Positions 1 to 7,120 of a stretch of 16,289 bases of DNA are shown here, one piece after another. The stretch is from the NCBI GenBank assembly GCA_964472565.1, contig CAYYNB010000141.1, forward strand, positions 1 through 16,289. The letters run 5' to 3'. This stretch comes from DATAMF01 sp964472565 (GTDB lineage: Bacteria > Chloroflexota > Anaerolineae > Aggregatilineales > Aggregatilineaceae). The position numbers were made by a program, and so were the translations under genes. The notes under the pieces were generated by a model that was given only the letters and a program-made list of their open reading frames with translations, was not told where the DNA came from and made no database searches. The first letter of the stretch is position 1. Each line of letters begins with the position of its first letter.

Positions 1-1028
1 TGCTGTCGAGTAATAAGAGAGAGGTTTATGCTATTATATCTCGACTACCCCTTCTGTTCGTGGGGATTCTGCTTTTATTAAGCATTCAATTAACATTTGG
101 GGGTGTAGCTCTGGGCTTAGCCGTTGGTATCAGTTCAGGAGTTTTAGGATGGGTAATATTAAGACTATTTAAGGGACAAACCACCTCATTAGATAAAATT
201 GAAGCTGCCCCTCCCGCCTTTGGTGGACTTATGGGAGGATTCTGGGGAGCAATAGTTGGTGTAGGCAGCAATTGGGGTGACGGCTTTTCGGCGATAGTTT
301 CAAATGGTTATGGCACATTTCTTGTTAGTATTATTATTGGTGCAGCTTCTGCGATAATCATAGATAGAGTTCTGATCAAGCGGGAAAGAACAATAAAGCC
401 TATTGAGAAATTGAGTTGGTCTTGGGATAACGCCAAGGAAGCAATTTCACAGTTGAAGTGGATGATCGGCTTAAGCTTTATTTTGGCTATTCTACTACTT
501 GTTGCGATAAGAGCCGTCACTGGTATTCTTGGGGGATTAGGAGTAGCTTTCAGCACCATTGGTTTTGTTTTTGGAGGCGTATTACTTGTAGGGGGGCTGA
601 GCAACGATACATTGGAAGCGAAAACTATCCCTAATCAGAGTATTTGGCAATCAATCAGAAATGCACTAGTTGCTGGTGGAATGTACGGCATCTTATTTGG
701 TATAGTTGCAATGGTTGGTGGTATTGCCGCAACTGATATAACCACAGGAGTCAACATCGGGTTACTTGCAGGTTTTGTCTTAGGTGTTGGGGCCGGAGTT
801 ATTTACGGGGGAACGAGTTCTGCTAAGCACCTCATGTTACGATTAATGCTTTATACAGAAGGCGTAATTCCTCTCAACTATGCGGAGTTTTTAGATCATT
901 GTGTCAGACGCGTTCTTCTTCAACGGGTTGGTGGTAGTTACATTTTTATCCACAAAATGCTGCAGGAACATTTTGTGAATGTAGATGCTGAGAAGATACT
1001 GGCTAATTTACAGAACACTCGATCTTAG
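1..1028 (+). CDS. C-terminal membrane part of a NACHT/STAND-type NTPase (5' partial)
   Basis: The reading frame is open back to base 3, so the gene starts outside the window; the GTG at 60 is probably internal. About 340 residues are visible. Several hydrophobic Gly-rich segments are followed by a soluble tail containing LNYAEFLDHCVRRVLLQRVG and then SYIFIHKMLQEHF. That tail matches, from memory, the C-terminus of membrane-anchored NACHT NTPases common in Chloroflexota and cyanobacteria (typical form ..LDYAAERILLRKVGGGYIFIHRLLLEYFA). The upstream element IPNQSIWQSIRNALVAG also fits that family. The NTPase core itself is not in the window, so NACHT membership is inferred from the tail. Such STAND proteins are thought to act as signalling or defence switches. 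The gene is AT-rich. It ends 45 bp before the methyltransferase start on the same strand, so the two may be co-transcribed. Confidence 0.65.
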   Translation, partial: LSSNKREVYAIISRLPLLFVGILLLLSIQLTFGGVALGLAVGISSGVLGWVILRLFKGQTTSLDKIEAAPPAFGGLMGGFWGAIVGVGSNWGDGFSAIVSNGYGTFLVSIIIGAASAIIIDRVLIKRERTIKPIEKLSWSWDNAKEAISQLKWMIGLSFILAILLLVAIRAVTGILGGLGVAFSTIGFVFGGVLLVGGLSNDTLEAKTIPNQSIWQSIRNALVAGGMYGILFGIVAMVGGIAATDITTGVNIGLLAGFVLGVGAGVIYGGTSSAKHLMLRLMLYTEGVIPLNYAEFLDHCVRRVLLQRVGGSYIFIHKMLQEHFVNVDAEKILANLQNTRS

Positions 1029-1029
1029 C

Positions 1030-1052
1030 AAGCGCTCGAATTGGGAGTGCTT
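1030..1052. other. Short hairpin between NACHT and methyltransferase genes
   Basis: The arms AAGCGCTC and GAGTGCTT form an 8-bp stem with one G-T wobble and a 7-nt loop, directly after the NACHT stop codon. No T-run follows, so this is at most a weak or Rho-assisted terminator, or an mRNA processing or stability element. It could also be chance. Confidence 0.3.
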
Positions 1053-1073
1053 CTGAATACTATAGGAAACCAA

Positions 1074-2006
1074 ATGAGCACGACGCAACATCCTAAACTG
1101 AATCGATACCTCAACAAAGTACGGAAGCATTATGACATTGACAGTTTCGTTGCACGCGAGATCGGTTCAGAGCAAATCATCGATTATTACACTCAAAGTA
1201 GTCCTGGCTATGCGTTCTTCCATTCAGTGTCGGGATCAGTCCATATGTCCCTCTCAAAAGATGGTACCTTCAATCGGGATGGGTATTATGAACAGGCCCG
1301 ATTGGTTGAAGACCGTATTGAGAGGACAAACTCGCGTAATGTCCTAGAACTTGCGTCTGGAAAAGGGTTTAACACGATTTATCTGGCGGAACATCACCCT
1401 GAAATTCAATTCACGGGTGTTGATATAACTCCAGCACATGTCCACATAGCTCAGAAAAAAGCCCAGTCCGCCAAACTGCAAAATGTGCATTTTGAGCAGG
1501 GTGATTTCCACGATTTGCGGTTTCCTGATCAATCATTTGATTACCTTTTTGAGGTCGAAAGCATCTGCCACGCAGCCAATATGGAACAAGTTCTGCGTGC
1601 TATATACCGGGTACTAAAACCTGGGGGAACATTTACACTGTTCGATGGTTTCAGAAAGCGGCATTTGGACACCGTCACGCCAGATGAGCGCACGGCAGCT
1701 ATATTAGTTGAAAAAGCAATGGCGGTTGGCGGAGCCTATATGCTTGACGATTTTCTGAGACTGGTTCAATCTATCGGTTTTGTTATCGAAGAACAACAAG
1801 ACATGTCTGAAGCTATTATGCCTAATTTACGGCGTTTTCAGTTCCTGGCTAAAGGTTTTTTTAAATATACATGGCTGGGAAAACTCATCAAGGGCGCACT
1901 TTCGCCTTATTTGGTTCAGAACTCAATCGCGGGTCTTTTGATGCCCATTGTAGTTGAGTCAGGTATTCAGGGATATTTTCTACTATCCCTGAAAAAACCA
2001 GCCTAA
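1074..2006 (+). CDS. Class I SAM-dependent methyltransferase (sterol/tocopherol-methyltransferase-like)
   Basis: A 310-aa protein with a Rossmann-type methyltransferase fold. Motif I is NVLELASGKGFN at residues 89-100. The ribose-binding acidic residue follows in FTGVDIT (about 113-119). Motif II lies in GDFHDLRFPDQSFDYLF (143-159), and motif III is RVLKPGGTFTLFD (179-191). The N-terminal part with YY and SVSGSVHMSL and the long C-terminal lid resemble small-molecule C- or O-methyltransferases of the sterol-24/gamma-tocopherol type; the substrate cannot be told. I chose the ATG at 1074 because AGGA sits 6 nt upstream. An in-frame TTG at 1041 would add 11 residues but overlaps the hairpin arm and has no good ribosome-binding site. 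The gene is AT-rich like its NACHT neighbour and is convergent with the small membrane gene that ends at 2065. Confidence 0.85.
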   Translation: MSTTQHPKLNRYLNKVRKHYDIDSFVAREIGSEQIIDYYTQSSPGYAFFHSVSGSVHMSLSKDGTFNRDGYYEQARLVEDRIERTNSRNVLELASGKGFNTIYLAEHHPEIQFTGVDITPAHVHIAQKKAQSAKLQNVHFEQGDFHDLRFPDQSFDYLFEVESICHAANMEQVLRAIYRVLKPGGTFTLFDGFRKRHLDTVTPDERTAAILVEKAMAVGGAYMLDDFLRLVQSIGFVIEEQQDMSEAIMPNLRRFQFLAKGFFKYTWLGKLIKGALSPYLVQNSIAGLLMPIVVESGIQGYFLLSLKKPA

Positions 2007-2064
2007 ACCACTCAGCCTACAAACAGAATGGTTCGGGGCCAATATTATCGACTGCATACCCAAT

Positions 2065-2325
2065 TCAGGAAGCATTAGAGGAGGTATCTTTTGGTTCTTC
2101 ACTCTTCAGATAAGCGAGCAACTCCTCTAGCATTCGCGCAGCAACTCCCAATGATAGTGGGCCGAAAGGTATCATAAAAAGCCCATATATAATCCCTCCA
2201 AATAGGTTATCAAAAACGCTAATCTCTTTGGAGGGTACTATTATTATGGCTAACAAGACTATCGCGAACGTCAAGAATCCCATAAAAAACCAGCCCCCCA
2301 AAATCGCCCAGCAAATGTTCTGCAT
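2065..2325 (-). CDS. Small two-helix membrane protein, unknown function
   Basis: An 86-aa protein. It has a long hydrophobic helix (about residues 4-30, ending IIIVPSKE), a short polar turn, a second helix (about 41-62, Gly/Phe-rich), and a charged C-terminal amphipathic stretch (ARMLEELLAYLKSEEPKD). I chose the ATG at 2325 as the last start before the first helix. The frame stays open further upstream, but that part overlaps a NACHT remnant in another frame and does not look like protein. The ribosome-binding site (AAGG about 12 nt upstream) is weak. The gene follows the NACHT remnant by 34 bp on the same strand and may have been the downstream partner of the intact NACHT gene. I do not recognise a family. 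Confidence 0.55.
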   Translation of the reverse strand: MQNICWAILGGWFFMGFLTFAIVLLAIIIVPSKEISVFDNLFGGIIYGLFMIPFGPLSLGVAARMLEELLAYLKSEEPKDTSSNAS

Positions 2326-2359
2326 TATCAACGCATATCCTTGGAAATGGCTTTCATTA

Positions 2360-2495
2360 TCAAAATTCGCTCGATATAGAAGACTGATCTGCGCCCGATG
2401 AGGCAGAGTATTCAAGTAAAAAGCGATGAATAAAAATATATCCTGTTTTTGAGCTTTCCCCCATGACCAAAAGTGTGCAGATTGCTCGAACAAAA
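2360..2495 (-). pseudogene. Truncated 3' remnant of a second NACHT-type NTPase gene
   Basis: Read on the minus strand, this piece encodes FVRAICTLLVMGESSKTGYI and then FIHRFLLEYSAS, ending at a TGA at 2360-2362. It aligns with the tail of the NACHT protein at the left edge of the window (CVRRVLLQRVGGSYIFIHKMLQEHF) and with the family form GYIFIHRLLLEYFAS. Nothing upstream in this frame resembles the family, because the frame runs straight into the terminator hairpin of the next gene (2496-2528). Only about 40 residues survive, so it is a gene fragment cut by a rearrangement. The match is by eye over a short stretch. Confidence 0.55.
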
Positions 2496-2528
2496 TACCG
2501 GGAGCAGAGTGTGAATCTGCTCCCGGTA
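2488..2528 (-). terminator. Strong hairpin terminator after the 423-aa orphan gene
   Basis: A perfect 13-bp inverted repeat, TACCGGGAGCAGA and its complement, at 2496-2508 and 2516-2528 with a 7-nt loop. On the minus strand it is followed by TTTTGTT, a short T-rich tract, and it lies 36 bp past the stop codon at 2565. This fits an intrinsic terminator for the leftward orphan gene. The perfect symmetry at a suspected junction leaves open that it marks an element end. Confidence 0.7.
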
Positions 2529-2564
2529 CCATCCAAAACCATATTAGCTGAATGCAATTTCAGT

Positions 2565-3836
2565 CTATTCGACGGCCATTTCCTGGGGTGAAAAAACATA
2601 CGCGGGATCGAGCTGAAGCATGTAACCACCTGGAATCCGGTAGACAGGGATGGCATTGCCATAGAGAGAGCCAAACAGCCCCGGGTTGTAGCGCCACACG
2701 CAGAAGATACCGCTCTTCTCATCCAAAGCGTGGTTCTCACCATCCAGCGTTTCCACCAGCACATCCTCGGCTTCATTGATGTTGTCGCGGATACGCTCCA
2801 CCTGGTCGCGGGGGATAAACGCCAGCTGCTCCGTCTCGTGGCTGCGATCCAGATACCGAACCGGCGGGTTGGCGCGATGGTGTTCCGGGTTACCCGGCTC
2901 GGCCTGGGTAGTCAGAATCAGAGCGGCAGGAGCCTGGCCAGTATCCGGTTCCAACACGAACACGTGGACCGGATGGCGATCAAAAACCAGCGCATCCGGT
3001 CCGTGCAGCCAGATTTCTTCACCCCCTACCTGGACAATGTGCAGGAGATCGGTGGGCAGGGTGGCCACCTCCGAGGTGTAGAGCAGCGGAAGTGCGCCTT
3101 CCTGATAGGACTCCGGCACGGTGGCGTCTTGCAGCGCCTGCACAATCGCCAGATAAGCCGGGAGAGTATCAGGCGGTAGTGTCGCCCAGTACCCTTCCTT
3201 CAATGAATGGCGCAGGTCATAGGCCAGCTGCACTCCGATGGGATCGTTCGTATACGAGGTGCGAGTATCCACAAAGTGCGAGTAATTGTGGCGGTTTTCG
3301 ATCAACCAGCGGAAACAGGCGGCGGTTGCCGGATAACCAAACACAAACATCTCCCCGACTTCCACTTCGATATCCAGGTGAGGATTATCGACGATCTGTT
3401 CCTCCGGCACGCCTTCCAACGGGTCCCCATCATCGTCATTGAGGGGGATGTCCTCATACTCTGAGGGAACTTCAAGATCGCGCCAATACTGGAGCACCAC
3501 GTCCCTACCGAAGGTGCGCTCCACATACTCCAGCAGTTCACGACCAAACACCCGCCGGATCAGGTCAATGACCGGCGGCTCGGCGTTCCGGTTCTCCCAC
3601 GCCAGCCAGGTGCAGTGCGGCCAGACACGGTTCGCCAGCGCCAGGTGGCGGTACTGTGCCAGGCGGTTGAGGTTGAGCAGCGCTTCGGCAGTTGGAGCCG
3701 CTTTCAGTAGTTCTTCTGCGACAGCAGGTCGAACTCCTAACGCACGGGCAATCTGGTAAAGCGGAATGTCTCGCTTGGCGCGAGAAACCAGCCAGGCTTG
3801 AATGGTTGAAAACGTTTCGCTCATAACTGTGGTCAT
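2565..3836 (-). CDS. Orphan acidic protein, 423 aa, unknown function
   Basis: A soluble 423-aa protein of no family I recognise. Residues about 10-48 (IQAWLVSRAKRDIPLYQIAR, then ALGVRPAVAEELLKAA) look like a helix-turn-helix or short helical DNA-binding-like module. Residues about 120-165 are very acidic (DIPLNDDDGDPLEG and EEQIVDNPHLDIEVEVGE). The C-terminal half is a mixed alpha/beta region with a Trp/Tyr-rich end (IFCVWRYNPGLFGSLYG). There is no signal peptide or membrane helix. The ATG at 3836 has GGAAG 7 nt upstream; an ATG at 3824 is the alternative. It is the last gene of the leftward array, is followed by its own terminator, and has a TATAAT box before it, so it may be transcribed separately. 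It could be an anti-restriction or regulatory cargo protein, but nothing in the sequence proves that. Confidence 0.75.
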   Translation of the reverse strand: MTTVMSETFSTIQAWLVSRAKRDIPLYQIARALGVRPAVAEELLKAAPTAEALLNLNRLAQYRHLALANRVWPHCTWLAWENRNAEPPVIDLIRRVFGRELLEYVERTFGRDVVLQYWRDLEVPSEYEDIPLNDDDGDPLEGVPEEQIVDNPHLDIEVEVGEMFVFGYPATAACFRWLIENRHNYSHFVDTRTSYTNDPIGVQLAYDLRHSLKEGYWATLPPDTLPAYLAIVQALQDATVPESYQEGALPLLYTSEVATLPTDLLHIVQVGGEEIWLHGPDALVFDRHPVHVFVLEPDTGQAPAALILTTQAEPGNPEHHRANPPVRYLDRSHETEQLAFIPRDQVERIRDNINEAEDVLVETLDGENHALDEKSGIFCVWRYNPGLFGSLYGNAIPVYRIPGGYMLQLDPAYVFSPQEMAVE

Positions 3837-3856
3837 CCTTCTACTTCCACCTATAT

Positions 3857-3862
3857 ATTATA
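3857..3862 (-). promoter_or_regulatory. Candidate -10 box for the 423-aa orphan gene
   Basis: A perfect TATAAT is present on the minus strand, 20 bp before the ATG at 3836, in an AT-rich 29-bp gap inside otherwise GC-rich DNA. No convincing -35 hexamer lies 16-18 bp upstream, so the promoter is tentative. Confidence 0.35.
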
Positions 3863-3865
3863 AGG

Positions 3866-4135
3866 TCAGGAAACAGGCGAGGTATGTTCGGCGGCCTCTC
3901 GAAACTGCTTACGCCAGCGATCCCACTTGGCGTGCTGCCGACACTTGTTGCTACAATACCGTCGTTTTCGCCCACCGAGCGGCGATGACTCTGGCAGCAC
4001 AGTTCCACAGACTACGCACCGGCGCTGGCGTGGACTCCGTTTCCATTGCGTTTGGCTCGTACCGCTAAAGGGACGGTCTCGATCTCCTGGGCTGGATACG
4101 ACACGATGGTGTCCCCTTCGTGATCCACAAACCAA
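3866..4135 (-). CDS. Small Arg-rich zinc-ribbon protein overlapping the membrane-protein gene
   Basis: The convincing part is the C-terminal half: RRCVVCGTVLP, a short linker, then RKRRYCSNKCRQHAKWDRWR. That is CxxC...YCSxxCRQxA, a common four-Cys zinc-ribbon pattern in small DNA- or RNA-binding proteins. The N-terminal half overlaps the end of the membrane-protein gene by 124 bp in another frame and looks like out-of-frame shadow. The only in-frame start before the Cys pairs is a TTG at 4135 with a poor ribosome-binding site. The true start is therefore unclear. Translation may be coupled to the upstream gene, or the ribbon may be a frameshifted C-terminal extension of it (a -1 shift would join them). 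I am confident of the ribbon and unsure of the start. Confidence 0.55.
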   Translation of the reverse strand: MVCGSRRGHHRVVSSPGDRDRPFSGTSQTQWKRSPRQRRCVVCGTVLPESSPLGGRKRRYCSNKCRQHAKWDRWRKQFREAAEHTSPVS

Positions 4136-4893
4136 TGTTCCGTTTGAAGCTCCCGGTAAACCAGAGCACGCCAGTCAGCGGTGGTCAAAGCGGTCAGGGT
4201 TTCCTGGCGGCGGTTATTCGCTCGACTCAAGGCATCTCGCAGCGCATTGGCATACAACTGCGACCACTGGGTGTGAGCTTCAGGGTGGGCAGTCGCTTTG
4301 TGCCATTCATTCAGCGCTGACTGGTAGGTTCGCTCGGTGGTGTGCCGGTGTTCGATGGCTTCGAGGAGCTGTTCCTTGAGCACGTAAGCCGTAGACAGCA
4401 CCACAATCGGGGGAGCCATCGCCTCCAACCAGGCGAAAGGGCTTCCGGTATGACCTACAAGTCCAACCTGAACGTTGCCTGTCAAGGCCAGGCAAGTCGT
4501 TATCGCCATACTCGAATACAAGAGTCTCCTGGACGACTTGGACGCACCTAATGTCGCCAAAGCCAGTGAAAACACGACCTGGCCGACTTCTGCCGAGAGT
4601 ACGGTTGCTAGGCCAACCATCTGTTTCGCGGTCTGGTTGGGCACGGCCTGCCCGAAAGTCTGCGAGCCAATGACATAGAGCCGGATGGCGGATGGGGTAA
4701 ACGCCGCCAGCAGCAGAATCAGACAGAGGAACGTGATGAGACGGGTAACGGAAACTGGGTATCTGGAAATCGTCTCACCGGCGAAATGCTCGCGGACAGG
4801 TTTAGGACCAATCGTTCGGAGAACGGCTTCACGCGCACTTTGGTGTGCGCCCTGACGTTGTTCCTGGGTCAGTGGTCGAAGGTGCTCGATCAT
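4012..4893 (-). CDS. Four-helix membrane protein, unknown function
   Basis: A 293-aa protein with a charged cytoplasmic-looking N-terminus (residues 1-45, REAVLRTIGPKPVREHFAGE). Four hydrophobic segments follow at about 51-72, 92-114, 124-146 and 153-172. A long helical, charged C-terminal region covers about 173-262, including QSALNEWHKATAHPEAHTQW and ANALRDALSRANNRRQETL. The ATG at 4893 has GAGGGGAG about 8 nt upstream, lying in the end of the recombinase gene, and the gap is only 14 bp, so the two are probably co-transcribed. I do not recognise the family. Carried with a recombinase and a zinc ribbon, it is presumably a function of the mobile element. The C-terminus overlaps the zinc-ribbon frame. 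Confidence 0.7.
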   Translation of the reverse strand: MIEHLRPLTQEQRQGAHQSAREAVLRTIGPKPVREHFAGETISRYPVSVTRLITFLCLILLLAAFTPSAIRLYVIGSQTFGQAVPNQTAKQMVGLATVLSAEVGQVVFSLALATLGASKSSRRLLYSSMAITTCLALTGNVQVGLVGHTGSPFAWLEAMAPPIVVLSTAYVLKEQLLEAIEHRHTTERTYQSALNEWHKATAHPEAHTQWSQLYANALRDALSRANNRRQETLTALTTADWRALVYRELQTEHWFVDHEGDTIVSYPAQEIETVPLAVRAKRNGNGVHASAGA

Positions 4894-4907
4894 CTCGCTC
4901 TCCCCTC

Positions 4908-6941
4908 TCAGTTCCGTCGCCCGCGCAGCACCTGCGAGACGCGCTGCTCTGAAATCTCGAAAGCCTCTGCGAGATCGACAATCGTTTCACCCTGAGCATA
5001 CCGCTCCCGGATTTCCTGATTCCGGGTGAGTTTTGTTGGGGTATGGTCAGTGAGGGGAGCCAGGGGCATTTTCCGACCGACATACATGAGCAGCATCCCG
5101 TACTGGATCGCCGCCACAGGGTGTTGCAATCCCCTGGGTTCGAGGCCCCTATGGGGCATCTCCGTATGCAGGCCTTGAAAGCCTGCATTTTCTTTTTCTT
5201 CTCCCTCAATTTCCTCATCACCAGGGTCATCGTCGGGAACTAAGGTCGGGTCGCCATCATATAGACTGGCTCTTAAAATCAAAAAACGGTCTGCCCAGGG
5301 CTTGAGCCGGAAGTCGGTAATACGGCGTGTGTCCAGATCGTAGGTCAGGTAATCAAACAGATTGTGTGCCATACCCTGCCGGTCTTCCGGGCTGACGGTC
5401 TCCCACAAACGAGCCATGTTGTTGATGACGTCCATACACATGCCCAGTTCGAGAGCAATCTTCTCGGTTTCGGTGGTGCGCATCTGCCAGTGAGCGATTT
5501 CCCGCTCATTGCGCTCGACTGAATCGCGGTACTCCTCGTACTCCATACGACCCTCTTTGTAGAGTACGACCGCCGCATCAATGCGCCGGTTGCAAAGCGC
5601 GATGGCCTCCTGTTTTTCCTGCTCCGGGTCTTTGTCCCCCTGGTCCGGCTTGTGTCTCAGGTCGGCCTGGATCGCCAGTTCGGTCATGTACTCCAAGGCT
5701 TCGGGAGTCACTTCGAGCAGGTGCAGCAGCCGCGCCACGTCGGCTTCCACGTCGGCGCAGGGTACCGAGCGGTTGGTCACACCGCAGGTAACACCCGCTT
5801 TGTGACGGTAGCGGATTTCTCCTTTTTTGGAGGTCATGCCTCCCAGGGTGGATTTGAGCCGGGGATCATTCTGTTCTTCCGCCCGGCTCAGGCAGTGGGA
5901 GCAGAAGGTGATGTTGTTGAGGGCATAGGGGTAGGTTTTGCGGTTCACCCCATGATCGACCGGCTGCCGGGAACGCCCGCGCCGCCGCTTGCCCACCGCT
6001 CGCAGCAGGTCGATGTCAAACACGGCCCGGTCGGGCCGGAAGGGAAACGTGTCCATGTCAAAGTCTTCTTCGTAAGCCTTCCGCTCTTTGGCCTTCTTGC
6101 CCATGATCACGCCGCCATACTCCGGCCAGGCTCCCAGCACTCGCCGGACGTCTTCGCGGTCTGGTGGACGGGGCACGTCCTCCCGGTCACAGAAGGGCCA
6201 GCCTTCCTGGTTCAGCTTGTACGAGATTTTCTCGTAGCCTATCTCCGTCTCAGCATACAGGGTCAGGATATAATGGGCGCACTCGTAATAACTACGCCAG
6301 ATGGCTCCTGGTTCGGGTGGCGCATCCGGCTCTCCTGGCTGGAACCGCCCGTTGGACAGCAGCCATGCGCCATAAGGGGAAGGGATGAGGTACCCGGCTT
6401 CGTCCCGGTCGGTCCCAAACGGGGCCGCGCCCATCGTTTTACCCTGTTTTTTCCGAAATTCAGCGCTGTCTTTGGCTTTTTCGGAGATGTCATTGGCGTA
6501 GTTTTCGTCATGAAGCGCCATGAAGGTGATCACCATGCGTCCCATGGGGGTGGAGGCATCCAGCGCCTCTTTGCCCGGCGCGGCGAAGACCAACCGGACG
6601 CCATTGTCGTCCAACCGGTCGAGCAGCTGTCCGATACGCCAGGACTTGCGGTGCATTCGGGAGAGGTCGTTGGGAACAATCGCCGCCACATCGGGATCGT
6701 CCAATCGTTTTTCGAGGGACAACCAGCCGGAACGGTTGCGGACCTCACGGCCTGACTTGTGCCCCCCCGCGTCGGTGTACCACTCCGGGGTCCAGCCGTA
6801 CCGTTCACACAAGGCCTGAATGTTGGCTTTCTGCCGTTCAGGGCTGTCCATATCATTGGGGTCGCGGGTGTACGACTGGCGGACGTAACACAGAGCGACG
6901 GTGCGAGCAGACGGGGGAATAAACGACTTTTTCGAAGACAT
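4908..6941 (-). CDS. Large serine recombinase (site-specific integrase)
   Basis: A 677-aa enzyme expected to cut and rejoin att sites through a covalent serine-DNA link. The resolvase domain (about 14-160) has the catalytic motif YVRQS (nucleophile Ser23), NDLSRMHR (about 91-98) and TPMGRMVITFMALHDE (131-146). The recombinase domain follows at about 165-340. A zinc ribbon has Cys347, Cys350, Cys386 and Cys395, then comes a coiled-coil-like helical region at about 430-500. After an acidic stretch (570-583) there is an unusual tail: HRGLEPRGLQHPV (597-609), then a helix-turn-helix at about 636-674 (TIVDLAEAFEISEQRVSQVL). I chose the ATG at 6941 because AAGGAG sits 9 nt upstream; a GTG at 7007 is less likely. 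The size fits the large serine recombinase family. It is probably the element's integrase. Confidence 0.93.
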   Translation of the reverse strand: MSSKKSFIPPSARTVALCYVRQSYTRDPNDMDSPERQKANIQALCERYGWTPEWYTDAGGHKSGREVRNRSGWLSLEKRLDDPDVAAIVPNDLSRMHRKSWRIGQLLDRLDDNGVRLVFAAPGKEALDASTPMGRMVITFMALHDENYANDISEKAKDSAEFRKKQGKTMGAAPFGTDRDEAGYLIPSPYGAWLLSNGRFQPGEPDAPPEPGAIWRSYYECAHYILTLYAETEIGYEKISYKLNQEGWPFCDREDVPRPPDREDVRRVLGAWPEYGGVIMGKKAKERKAYEEDFDMDTFPFRPDRAVFDIDLLRAVGKRRRGRSRQPVDHGVNRKTYPYALNNITFCSHCLSRAEEQNDPRLKSTLGGMTSKKGEIRYRHKAGVTCGVTNRSVPCADVEADVARLLHLLEVTPEALEYMTELAIQADLRHKPDQGDKDPEQEKQEAIALCNRRIDAAVVLYKEGRMEYEEYRDSVERNEREIAHWQMRTTETEKIALELGMCMDVINNMARLWETVSPEDRQGMAHNLFDYLTYDLDTRRITDFRLKPWADRFLILRASLYDGDPTLVPDDDPGDEEIEGEEKENAGFQGLHTEMPHRGLEPRGLQHPVAAIQYGMLLMYVGRKMPLAPLTDHTPTKLTRNQEIRERYAQGETIVDLAEAFEISEQRVSQVLRGRRN
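5137..5200 (+). other. tRNA-T-arm-like box plus terminator-like hairpin inside the recombinase gene
   Basis: On the plus strand, antisense to the recombinase, GGTTCGAGGCC at 5137-5147 matches the conserved T-loop box of tRNA genes. At 5166-5188, ATGCAGGC and GCCTGCAT form a perfect 8-bp stem with a 7-nt loop, followed by TTTCTTTTTCTT. The order T-arm, acceptor-like bases, hairpin, T-run is what the 3' end of a tRNA gene with its terminator looks like. The T-stem pairs at only three of five positions and no matching 5' half is present, so no working tRNA is claimed. Confidence 0.4.
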
Positions 6942-7057
6942 GGTTACAGACTCCTTATCAGTATAGGTGGTGCGGATACGAATCAGTAGCAGCAGGCCAC
7001 CAGACACGATAGAGTCTGTCGGTGGTCGGTGCGCTACCCGTAATAGTGCATCGGCCA

Positions 7058-7090
7058 GAGCGGTGAGGTGTTTGCAGCACCTTGCCGCTC
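7058..7090. repeat. Imperfect inverted repeat upstream of the recombinase
   Basis: GAGCGG (7058-7063) pairs with CCGCTC (7085-7090) and AGGTG (7066-7070) with CACCT (7078-7082), separated by a 2-nt mismatch and a 7-nt loop. There is no T-run on either side, so it is not a terminator. It sits in the 179-bp gap between the 73-aa gene and the recombinase. That position suits a recombinase attachment-site arm, an operator or a structured leader. Confidence 0.45.
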
Positions 7091-7120
7091 ACATGAACCA
7101 ATACACATAGAGTACGCAGA

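Noticed and set aside
2496..2528. Perfect dyad read as a recombinase attachment site
   Set aside because: Position just past a stop codon and a following T-rich tract fit a terminator better, and no matching second copy was found in the window.
4012..4135. Programmed -1 frameshift site joining the membrane protein to the zinc ribbon
   Set aside because: No X-XXY-YYZ heptamer in the right frame was found in the overlap, so it is kept only as a hypothesis and not called as a feature.
5070..5165. A complete tRNA gene around the GGTTCGAGGCC box
   Set aside because: Only the T-loop box fits. The T-stem is mismatched at two of five positions, and no acceptor, D-arm or anticodon arm can be paired upstream.
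5652..6755. Long plus-strand open frame opposite the serine recombinase
   Set aside because: The opposite strand carries clear catalytic and zinc-ribbon motifs. This frame is low-complexity Gly/Val/Phe shadow typical of GC-rich antisense.
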